A stretch of 6,773 nt of DNA from positions 1 through 6,773 of the forward strand of contig QKJO01000024.1 in the NCBI GenBank assembly GCA_003249275.1. Reading direction: 5' to 3'. The DNA is from Spirochaetaceae bacterium (lineage in GTDB: Bacteria > Spirochaetota > Spirochaetia > Spirochaetales_E > Spirochaetaceae_B). The notes under the pieces are model-generated. The model searched no databases, had not been told where the DNA came from, and worked only from the letters and a program-made list of their open reading frames with translations. The translations under genes and the position numbers were made by a program. Below, one piece after another: positions 1 to 5,421 of the stretch (within the stretch, counting starts at the first letter, position 1; every line of letters starts with the position of its first letter).

Positions 1-839
1 TTGGAAACAAAACGGGCACGGAGACCCATGGGCAGAGTGTAGAGATCCTTGAATCCCTTGAGAAAGACGGAGGCAAAAAGATACTCGTTCGAGGCGATCA
101 TGAAGGAGTAGATATACACTGTGACGATGGCGGAAACAGAGAGAGGTATGATGATCCGCCAGATGGTCCCGAAGCGGCTGGACCCTTCGATCATAGCCGC
201 CTCTTCGATGGAAAAGGGAATGGTTCTGAAGAAGTTTCCAAGCATATAGAGGGACACGGGGAGAGTCTGAACCATATAGATCACAAGAAGAGCGGAAAAG
301 GTCCCTGTTCTGCCGGACAGTAAACCGATACCGACACAGACCTTGTAAAGGGGGATCAGAAGCAGTATCCCTCCGAACATATAGACGAACAGAACGCCCC
401 TCTGAACTGTAGACCTCCCCCTGTATTTGAGTCTGCTGAAAGAGTAGGCGCCCAGAATGGCGATGCAGACCGAAAGAAAAGCAGCGATTCCCGACAGGGC
501 CAGGGAGTTCAGAAAATACCGTGGAAAGGGAAAGACATCACCGCTGTTCCGGTATTTGGCCAGGATCTGAGCCTTCTGATCCTTTGTCATGTCCGGAGTG
601 TTTTCCAGCAGGTCCAGTATGGACCGGGGAACATTTTTTATGCTCTGACCGATATTGAGGAGCTCTTTATAGGCTTCCGTGTTGATCTGAGTGGGGATCA
701 GTGACGGATTGCCCCAGTCGGCCTGATACTTGAACGAGGTGGAGAGCATCTGAAAGAAGGGGAATATGCAGAACAGAACAATAAACAGCACGAGGATGAG
801 AAATCCCGCCGATTTGACGGGGTTGCGTTTCTTTACCAT
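1..839 (-). CDS. Carbohydrate ABC transporter permease, MalG/UgpE-like (3' end missing)
   Basis: Inner-membrane channel subunit of a binding-protein-dependent importer, pairing with the MalF-like permease to move a sugar or related solute inward. The 279 visible residues begin MVKKRNPVKSAGFL. They show a first membrane segment (about 12-33), a long external loop (about 38-105), further hydrophobic segments (about 110-133, 148-170, 180-202, 233-258), and the EAA loop at 213-232 (EAA at 213-215, Gly219, Pro232) that docks the ATPase. The usual Asp before the loop Gly is Glu218 (IEG instead of IDG). The ATG at 839 is preceded by AAGG at 847-850 with 7-nt spacing. The start overlaps the MalF-like stop by 7 nt, suggesting translational coupling. 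The gene leaves the window after TLPMGLRARFVS, so from family length about 45 residues with the last membrane segment should be missing. The family is clear; the substrate cannot be read from the sequence. Confidence 0.93.
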   Translation of the reverse strand, partial: MVKKRNPVKSAGFLILVLFIVLFCIFPFFQMLSTSFKYQADWGNPSLIPTQINTEAYKELLNIGQSIKNVPRSILDLLENTPDMTKDQKAQILAKYRNSGDVFPFPRYFLNSLALSGIAAFLSVCIAILGAYSFSRLKYRGRSTVQRGVLFVYMFGGILLLIPLYKVCVGIGLLSGRTGTFSALLVIYMVQTLPVSLYMLGNFFRTIPFSIEEAAMIEGSSRFGTIWRIIIPLSVSAIVTVYIYSFMIASNEYLFASVFLKGFKDLYTLPMGLRARFVS

Positions 840-1720
840 TTGAGCACCTTCTTCACATAAAAAAGTATGAATCCGATGAGGAGGAGGAACTGGATCAGGG
901 CCAGCGCAGATCCCTGTCCCATGTCCATGGTACCGACAAAGGCTTTGAAATAGGTGTAGATGGACAGTACCTTGACATTTGTGGTGAGCAGATAGATCTC
1001 TTCGAATTTGTTGAAATTCCAGATGATCCTGAGAAGGATGATGGAACCGGTGACGAAATAGATCTCCGGCATGGTGATGTACCTGAATTTTTCCCAGGAC
1101 GAGGCGCCGTCCACCTCGGCAGCCTCATAGAGATTCCGGTCGATGCCCTGCAGCCGGGACAGTATCATCAGATAGCTGAAGGGAAAGTTCTTCCAGATAC
1201 TGAATATGACGGCCACCCAGACGGCCGAAGAGGGAGAACCGATGAGATTGACCCTCTCATGGAGGATTCCCAGTCTCTCGACAAGGACATCCATAACGAT
1301 TCCGTTGACAGGATCGAAGATGAACTGCCAGGCAAAAACGACCGAAATAACGGGCGCCACATAGGGAAAAAGCACAAGACTCCTGACCAGTCCTCGCAGG
1401 GGAAACTGCTGATTCATAACCAGGGCGACGATCAGCCCGAACAGAGTCGTTCCCAGGGTCGTAAACAGGACATAGATGACGGTTGTCGCCACGGACCTCC
1501 AGAATTCCGGGTCCAGCAGGACGGTTCTGTGATTTTCAAGACCTATGAAGGTGTTGCCGCCGTGAAGATTGACATCAAAAAAACTGAGATAGATGTTGTA
1601 GACAATAGGATAGAGGATGAGGGACATGATGATAAATACAGACGGGAACACCAGAGCCCAGCCCAGAAGGGCTTCCCTGTTCTTCTGTCCCAGTCCTTTC
1701 ATGGGGATAATGGTCGTCAT
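833..1720 (-). CDS. Carbohydrate ABC transporter permease, MalF/UgpA-like
   Basis: Complete 295-residue inner-membrane permease, the first of the two channel subunits. Hydrophobic segments lie at about 18-47, 76-102, 112-135, 164-188, 220-238 and 270-290, the six expected of the short UgpA/LacF type without the MalF N-terminal extension. The cytoplasmic EAA loop is intact at 199-218 (EAAEVDG, then Pro218) and fits the family pattern better than its partner's. The upstream ATG at 1720 is preferred over the in-frame ATG at 1702 because only the first has a Shine-Dalgarno (GGAG at 1729-1732, 8-nt spacing). The stop TAA overlaps the start of the MalG-like gene. It lies 94 bp downstream of the binding-protein gene; that gap carries two strong inverted repeats that may lower permease expression relative to the binding protein. 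The substrate is unknown. Confidence 0.95.
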   Translation of the reverse strand: MTTIIPMKGLGQKNREALLGWALVFPSVFIIMSLILYPIVYNIYLSFFDVNLHGGNTFIGLENHRTVLLDPEFWRSVATTVIYVLFTTLGTTLFGLIVALVMNQQFPLRGLVRSLVLFPYVAPVISVVFAWQFIFDPVNGIVMDVLVERLGILHERVNLIGSPSSAVWVAVIFSIWKNFPFSYLMILSRLQGIDRNLYEAAEVDGASSWEKFRYITMPEIYFVTGSIILLRIIWNFNKFEEIYLLTTNVKVLSIYTYFKAFVGTMDMGQGSALALIQFLLLIGFILFYVKKVLKW

Positions 1721-1735
1721 GGGATCAACTCCGGG

Positions 1736-1762
1736 AGGAGAATCTCAACGGGAGATTCTCCT
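1736..1762 (-). repeat. 11-bp perfect inverted repeat just upstream of the MalF-like RBS
   Basis: Positions 1736-1746 and 1752-1762 are perfect reverse complements around a 5-nt loop (1747-1751). In the minus-strand transcript this gives an 11-bp hairpin ending 3 nt before the permease Shine-Dalgarno GGAG (1729-1732). No U-tract follows, so it is not a canonical terminator. Its 3' arm contains CUCC (1737-1740), which could instead pair with the Shine-Dalgarno through a 4-nt loop. A role in mRNA stability or in damping permease translation is plausible but inferred. Confidence 0.7.
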
Positions 1763-1776
1763 TTGCTTAAATTGAG

Positions 1777-1800
1777 CCCCCTCCCCACTTGAGGAGGGGG
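1777..1800 (-). repeat. 8-bp GC-rich inverted repeat after the binding-protein gene (REP-like)
   Basis: CCCCCTCC at 1777-1784 and GGAGGGGG at 1793-1800 form a perfect 8-bp stem around an 8-nt loop. The stem starts 15 nt past the binding-protein stop codon. No U-run follows on the minus strand, so it is not a standard intrinsic terminator. Its position between a binding-protein gene and its first permease matches the known arrangement in which a 3' hairpin stabilises the upstream mRNA and limits read-through (the malE-malF REP case). Whether it is a dispersed repeat cannot be judged from one copy. Confidence 0.65.
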
Positions 1801-1814
1801 TACGATTGTGTCTG

Positions 1815-3203
1815 TTATTTGAGTTTGGCCATCTCCGCTTCGGCCCAGGCCATGGCCTTGTCCACATTTTCTCCCTCCTGGGTGATCTTGTAGATCATCT
1901 GGGGGATTATCTGTTTGGAGTAGATGGTGCTGGCGGCGGCGATTCTGTTTCCGTCTACGATACTGAAGGTTTCAATACTGTCGAGACCGGCGATGATTTC
2001 CGCCATTTTTTCCTTGCCGTAGTTGTTGAAGATCCCTTTGGGATCATTCTGGAACCGTTCGTTGACGGCGATGTTCTTGAGAACCGGATTCATGCCCCCC
2101 GGTGCCATGTGGAGCCAGGTGATGTAGGCGTTGGGAGTGTAGAGATAGCGCATGAAGTTTTTGGCCGCTTCCGTTTTAGCCGCGTCCTTCTGATCGGGTA
2201 GAGCCAGGGAGACAACGACACCGTAACCGGCAGACTGGGTGTTGGTAATGGTGGATGCCATCCTGGTATTGGCGACCAGATCGGGGTCAAAACTGGAGCC
2301 TGCCAGATCGGCAAAATTTTCACTGGTCAGTGATCCTGCGGCGACTTCGGCTATAGCCAGGTCGTCCATGATATAGGTAGAGTAGAAAAACATGGCCATC
2401 TTGCCCTGGAGATAGTAGTCTCGGGCTCTCCAGGTCTGGGGTCCGGGAGGATTGTACTTAGCCAGTTCGGCATAGAATTCGACGGCTTCCTTCATCTCGG
2501 GAGAGTTGAAAATCAGGTTTCCGTCCTTGTCGAAAAGACCGGCGCCGTTGGACATGGCAAACTGTGTAAAACACTGCTCCGCATAGGCTTCCGGTTTGGT
2601 TCCCACAAGAATTCCGTACTGGTTCTTATCGGGTTTGTAAAAGTTTTCGGCCGCCTTCAGAATGTTGTCCCAGGTATCCGGAGGATTCAGTCCCGCGTCC
2701 TTGAACCAGTCAGCCCTGTACCATATGCCCTGAACCCAGCCGTGGAAGGGAGAGGCATAATACTCTCCCATTGCGGGTGACTCATTGAGTTTCAGCGTAC
2801 CCTGATAGAACTGGTCCTTGCCGATTGTATTTATAAGTTCTGTAACTGCCTTGGTATTGAGAAGTCCCTGTGATCCGAAAGCCACCGCATTTTCAGCCGC
2901 ACACTCGATAAGGGCAGGAAGATTTCCCGCCGCGGCTGCCGTATTCAGCTGGGTGGCCATGTCATTTTCATCAACAGGTATGAGGTTGATCTTAACATTG
3001 GGATTCATGATCTGAAAGGTATCGATCAGTACCTGGATCGTGGCCTGTCTGTCGGACTGGGTCTGGGTCGTCCAGAAATCGAATTCCACCGGTCCTGCCG
3101 GCGCCATGGTGTCCATCCCCGGGGATTTTTCGCTTTGACCGCCGGCAAATGCCGCTGCCGAAAGCAATAAGAGGGACATAAGAATCATCAGAAATTTTCT
3201 CAT
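1815..3203 (-). CDS. ABC transporter extracellular solute-binding protein, family 1 (sugar type)
   Basis: A 462-residue periplasmic receptor that captures the substrate and delivers it to the two permeases encoded downstream. Residues 1-20 form a signal peptide with likely cleavage AFA|GGQSE. There is no Cys at the cleavage site, so secretion as a soluble periplasmic protein is more likely than lipidation. The mature part has typical family 1 features: FWTTQTQSDRQ near residue 43, a sugar-binding-protein block at about 161-188 (WYRADWFKDAGLNPPDTWDN), and a C-terminal WLHMAPGGMNPVL segment. Length is normal for the family. The ATG at 3203 has a good Shine-Dalgarno (AGGAG at 3210-3214, 6-nt spacing). 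It heads the transporter part of the cluster, 156 bp after the response-regulator gene, a gap large enough for its own promoter. The ligand is not predictable; a mono- or oligosaccharide or glycerol-phosphate-like compound is the family expectation. Confidence 0.95.
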   Translation of the reverse strand: MRKFLMILMSLLLLSAAAFAGGQSEKSPGMDTMAPAGPVEFDFWTTQTQSDRQATIQVLIDTFQIMNPNVKINLIPVDENDMATQLNTAAAAGNLPALIECAAENAVAFGSQGLLNTKAVTELINTIGKDQFYQGTLKLNESPAMGEYYASPFHGWVQGIWYRADWFKDAGLNPPDTWDNILKAAENFYKPDKNQYGILVGTKPEAYAEQCFTQFAMSNGAGLFDKDGNLIFNSPEMKEAVEFYAELAKYNPPGPQTWRARDYYLQGKMAMFFYSTYIMDDLAIAEVAAGSLTSENFADLAGSSFDPDLVANTRMASTITNTQSAGYGVVVSLALPDQKDAAKTEAAKNFMRYLYTPNAYITWLHMAPGGMNPVLKNIAVNERFQNDPKGIFNNYGKEKMAEIIAGLDSIETFSIVDGNRIAAASTIYSKQIIPQMIYKITQEGENVDKAMAWAEAEMAKLK

Positions 3204-3359
3204 ACGGTTCTCCTTTCATCCGACAGGACCCGACCGGCATAATCAAATGAGATCAACGGGAGCGGGTTGTCCGGATATTGTATAAAGTCTAACCCTGATT
3301 CGTGAACAAAAAGTCACCAATAAGTACCGGTTTGGTACCTGTCCGGAGGATGGATACGC
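3204..3359 (-). promoter_or_regulatory. Intergenic region upstream of the binding-protein gene; weak promoter and operator candidates
   Basis: This is the longest gene-free stretch, between the response-regulator stop and the binding-protein start. On the minus strand a weak sigma-70-like -10 (TATACA, 3279-3284) lies 19 nt from a poor -35 (TTGTTC, 3304-3309). An inverted repeat GTACC-n5-GGTAC (3324-3338), extendable to 7 bp with one G-U pair, lies nearer the regulator's stop and just upstream of that candidate. It could be an operator or a poor terminator; the T-run that follows is too distant for a canonical terminator. GTGA and TCAC (3302-3305, 3314-3317) form a second small imperfect inverted repeat. 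A separate transporter promoter here is plausible, but none of these motifs is strong. Confidence 0.3.
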
Positions 3360-4049
3360 TTATTCTTCGTCCAGAAGATAGCGGCAGTATTCACTGAGCT
3401 CCGAGTGGCGGGCCGCTTTCATGACGGCCATCCTGTCGTGGAGCTGCAGCTTGTGATAGATCCGGCTTATATGATTCTTGACGGTCTGTTCCGCCAGAAA
3501 GAGTTTTGCCGCAATGTGTCCGTTGTCATACCCCCGGGACATGAGATAGAGGATTTCACGCTCTCTTCTGCTGAGCTCCTCTATGGAGTAGTCGGGTCCG
3601 GAAACGCTCTCCGATCCGTCTGATGAAGAACCGCTCTGAATGCCCATCAGCTGGGAGGCAACGGTAGGTGAGATCTGCAGGGTCCCGTTCTTGACGGCTC
3701 TTATGGAGTTGATCAGTTCATCGGAGGGCATATTCTTGAGAAGGTACCCTACGGCTCCCCCCTCCAGGGCGTCATGGACATAGGCGTCATCGTCGAATGT
3801 AGTGAGCATCATGATTTTGATTTCCGGTCTGATCCTGTGAATTTCGCAGGCCGCCTTGACCCCGTCCATGACAGGCATTCTGACGTCCATGAGAATGATG
3901 TCGGGGTCGAGGACCAGAGAAGCCTCCACGGCTTCCTTTCCGTTGTAGACCCGGCCGACAATCTCGATATCTTCCGCCTTCATCGTAATGACAGTCTGCA
4001 GAGTTTCTGCAAACAGCACCTGATCATCCACTATCAGAACCTTAATCAA
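3360..4049 (-). CDS. Two-component response regulator, NarL/LuxR family
   Basis: A 229-residue DNA-binding transcription regulator, phosphorylated by the kinase encoded immediately upstream. The receiver domain (about 1-120) has the acidic pair D8/D9, phosphoacceptor D55 in LMDVRMP, switch Thr83 and Lys105. A Ser/Gly-rich linker (about 136-155) leads to a LuxR-type helix-turn-helix (about 157-217: LSRREREIL, then EQTVKNHISRIYHKL). All key residues are present. The start is TTG, not ATG: TTGATTAAGGTT gives MIKVLIVDDQ, the expected beginning of a receiver domain, and no closer ATG is available. The Shine-Dalgarno GGGAG (4057-4061) is 7 nt upstream. TTGA is shared with the kinase stop, indicating translational coupling. 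The target is unknown; the co-oriented transporter operon is the obvious candidate by position. Confidence 0.95.
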   Translation of the reverse strand: MIKVLIVDDQVLFAETLQTVITMKAEDIEIVGRVYNGKEAVEASLVLDPDIILMDVRMPVMDGVKAACEIHRIRPEIKIMMLTTFDDDAYVHDALEGGAVGYLLKNMPSDELINSIRAVKNGTLQISPTVASQLMGIQSGSSSDGSESVSGPDYSIEELSRREREILYLMSRGYDNGHIAAKLFLAEQTVKNHISRIYHKLQLHDRMAVMKAARHSELSEYCRYLLDEE

Positions 4050-5293
4050 TGCTCCGCTCCCTGTTTTTTATAATTCTCCCCCAGAAGTATGGAGACAGAA
4101 ACTTCAAAACCCCCGGTAATATTATGATAGTACAGACGGCCGTTCAATTCATTCAGCCTTTCCCTCATTCCCGTAAAACCCAGTCCCTCATGCTGGGATT
4201 CAAGCCCCGAGCCGTTGTCCTGGATGCTGAGTTTGAGAACCTTATCCTGAATCCAGAAGTAGATCCCTATCTTTGTAGCCCTGCCGTGTCTGAATGAATT
4301 GGTCAGCCCTTCCTGGATGAACCGGAAAACGGCCTTGTCTATAACGGGACCGAAACTGTCGGGGGAGTTGCCGAATTCGGCTTTGACTTCAATTCCGGTT
4401 GCCTCGGCAAAAACAGAAACAAGTTTGAAAAAGGAGCGCAGCCCCCTTGGCCTGCCGATTTCCTTGGATCTCAGAAGCCGCATGGCCGATCTGGTCTCAT
4501 CCAGGCAGTAACCGGCCTCAGCCATGGATTTTTCAATCAGAGATACCGCCTCTCCCCGGTCCTTCTCAATGAGGAGCAGGGCGGCTTCGAGCATGATCCG
4601 GATATTCGTCAGCGAGTACCCGACGGTGTCGTGAATCTCCCGGGAAACCCTTTTTCTCTCCTTTTTGAGGGTTTCCAGTTCCAGACTGCTGGTGTAGGAC
4701 TGAAATCCGAGGTTGGCACGGGCCATGCTGGATAGAGCATCATCCAGTCTTCCGGTCAGCTTTCTCTCTTTTTCCAGCCTGTCTGATGCCGCCGACAGGA
4801 GCAGGATCAGCAGGATGACGATCAGGGAGAAGACAAGAAAAAAAATCCTGTCATGAAGTTCAGGACCGGGCAGATCGGTATAGAAAACACTCCTGGGCCT
4901 CTGAAGAAAGAGAGCACCCGCCAGGACGGCAAACAGTCCCGCCCCGTTGCGGGGATAGGAAATATAGTACCCGATCTCAAAAAGAAGAGGCAGCATCAGC
5001 GACAGACTGAGAAGAGGACTTGTTCCCAGCGGATAGATCATGAGAAAGAGGAAGACCGTTTTAAGTGCAAGCACCCCTGTTCTTGCAGACTTGACGAAAC
5101 AGATAAGGATGCTCAGGACAATATTGACCCCCAGTATCATATGGAACTGCCAGGAAAATCTCCCGGCATGGGCGATGACTGTATCAAGAAGTGAAAACTG
5201 CACACCCGACAGGAGCATCATCAGCACGGGAGCAAAGCAGAAGGCAATCCGACGCCCCGAGCTGCCGGTTTTTTCCTGAGGATCTGATTTCAT
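4046..5293 (-). CDS. Membrane-bound sensor histidine kinase, HisKA_3 (NarL/DesK/LiaS type)
   Basis: A 415-residue sensor kinase that autophosphorylates and passes phosphate to the NarL-type regulator encoded next. Roughly six hydrophobic segments (about 16-37, 48-67, 74-90, 93-111, 116-131, 150-168) with short loops make up the N-terminal half, so there is no large periplasmic sensor domain. This resembles DesK-like kinases, which sense through their membrane part. A charged, probably coiled-coil stretch (about 171-215) leads to the HisKA_3 dimerisation helix with phosphoacceptor His221 (KERKRVSREIHDTVGYSL). The ATPase domain shows the N box (QEGLTNSFRH, Asn332), G1 box DNGSG (359-363) and G2 box GLGFTGMRER (370-379). 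All catalytic motifs are intact. The ATG at 5293 has AAGGA at 5302-5306 with 8-nt spacing. The stimulus cannot be inferred; membrane state or an integral-membrane partner such as the transporter are options. Confidence 0.94.
   Translation of the reverse strand: MKSDPQEKTGSSGRRIAFCFAPVLMMLLSGVQFSLLDTVIAHAGRFSWQFHMILGVNIVLSILICFVKSARTGVLALKTVFLFLMIYPLGTSPLLSLSLMLPLLFEIGYYISYPRNGAGLFAVLAGALFLQRPRSVFYTDLPGPELHDRIFFLVFSLIVILLILLLSAASDRLEKERKLTGRLDDALSSMARANLGFQSYTSSLELETLKKERKRVSREIHDTVGYSLTNIRIMLEAALLLIEKDRGEAVSLIEKSMAEAGYCLDETRSAMRLLRSKEIGRPRGLRSFFKLVSVFAEATGIEVKAEFGNSPDSFGPVIDKAVFRFIQEGLTNSFRHGRATKIGIYFWIQDKVLKLSIQDNGSGLESQHEGLGFTGMRERLNELNGRLYYHNITGGFEVSVSILLGENYKKQGAEH
4057..4061 (-). promoter_or_regulatory. 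Ribosome binding site that fixes the TTG start of the response regulator
   Basis: GGGAG on the minus strand, inside the last codons of the kinase gene, lies 7 nt before the TTG at 4049-4047. It supports initiation at this rare codon, which overlaps the kinase stop as TTGA. Confidence 0.75.
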
Positions 5294-5337
5294 GACGTCT
5301 TTCCTTAAAAATTATTCCTCTGCAGGTATATTCCTCT

Positions 5338-5343
5338 ATTATA
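5338..5343 (-). promoter_or_regulatory. Candidate -10 element for the kinase/regulator operon
   Basis: TATAAT on the minus strand is a perfect sigma-70 -10 hexamer. It would give a leader of about 38 nt before the kinase ATG at 5293. No good -35 lies at 16-18 nt spacing, and the spacer is AT-rich, so the match may be fortuitous. Confidence 0.4.
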
Positions 5344-5352
5344 TGTTAGAAT
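5344..5352 (+). promoter_or_regulatory. Candidate extended -10 for the HD-GYP gene
   Basis: TGTTAGAAT matches the extended -10 pattern TGnTAnAAT, which can work without a clear -35; none is seen upstream. Transcription would begin near 5359 and give a leader of about 63 nt that contains the GC-rich structured element. It abuts the kinase -10 on the other strand, so the two promoters would be back to back. Confidence 0.35.
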
Positions 5353-5362
5353 TGTTTCATAT

Positions 5363-5397
5363 CGGGTGCAAACCCGGCAGCCCGCTTTGTGACGCCC
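5363..5397 (+). other. GC-rich structured element in the divergent spacer, with two exclusive hairpin folds
   Basis: Within an AT-rich spacer this stretch can form either a 5-bp hairpin closed by a GNRA tetraloop (CGGGT-GCAA-ACCCG, 5363-5376) or a longer stem. In the longer stem GGGTG (5364-5368) pairs with CGCCC (5393-5397, one G-U) and CAAA (5369-5372) pairs with TTTG (5386-5389), with a 3-nt bulge. The two folds share 5364-5372 and exclude each other. It matches no riboswitch class I can recognise. It could act as a 5'-leader RNA structure for the HD-GYP gene or as a DNA operator for either divergent gene. Confidence 0.4.
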
Positions 5398-5405
5398 TGA
5401 ACATT

Positions 5406-5409
5406 GGAG
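5406..5409 (+). promoter_or_regulatory. Widely spaced Shine-Dalgarno of the HD-GYP gene
   Basis: GGAG lies 12 nt before the ATG at 5422, longer than the 6-8 nt seen for the other genes here. An in-frame TAG at 5410-5412 excludes an upstream start, and the next in-frame Met is at residue 87, inside the receiver domain. The 5422 start therefore stands despite weak spacing. Confidence 0.5.
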
Positions 5410-5421
5410 TAGCAGTTAACA

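Noticed and set aside
1259..1792. A 177-codon plus-strand open frame opposite the MalF-like permease
   Set aside because: It is antisense to a clear permease. Its product is highly polar (Asp/Lys/Gln-rich), as expected from reading a hydrophobic protein gene backwards, and has no domain signature.
1736..1800. A rho-independent terminator ending the binding-protein transcript
   Set aside because: Neither hairpin is followed by a U-run on the minus strand, and the permeases downstream have no clear promoter of their own. Stability or attenuation is more likely than termination.
3302..3317. A CRP-type operator (GTGA...TCAC) before the binding-protein gene
   Set aside because: The half-sites are 8 nt apart rather than 6 and the flanking bases do not match, so it is only a weak chance inverted repeat.
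3268..3347. Direct repeat TGTCCGGA at 3268-3275 and 3340-3347 as paired regulator sites
   Set aside because: The same 8-mer also occurs at 590-597 inside the MalG-like gene, and TCCGGA is frequent in the coding regions here, so two intergenic copies are not notable.
5364..5376. A tRNA T-arm-like sequence (GGGTGCAAACCC)
   Set aside because: The loop is 4-6 nt, not 7; it lacks TTC, and no acceptor, D or anticodon arms fit around it.
5359..5421. A cyclic di-GMP-I (GEMM) riboswitch before the HD-GYP gene, suggested by the GCAAACC-like segment
   Set aside because: The rest of the aptamer core and the second helix with its receptor are absent, and the leader is shorter than the aptamer. Only a short similarity remains.
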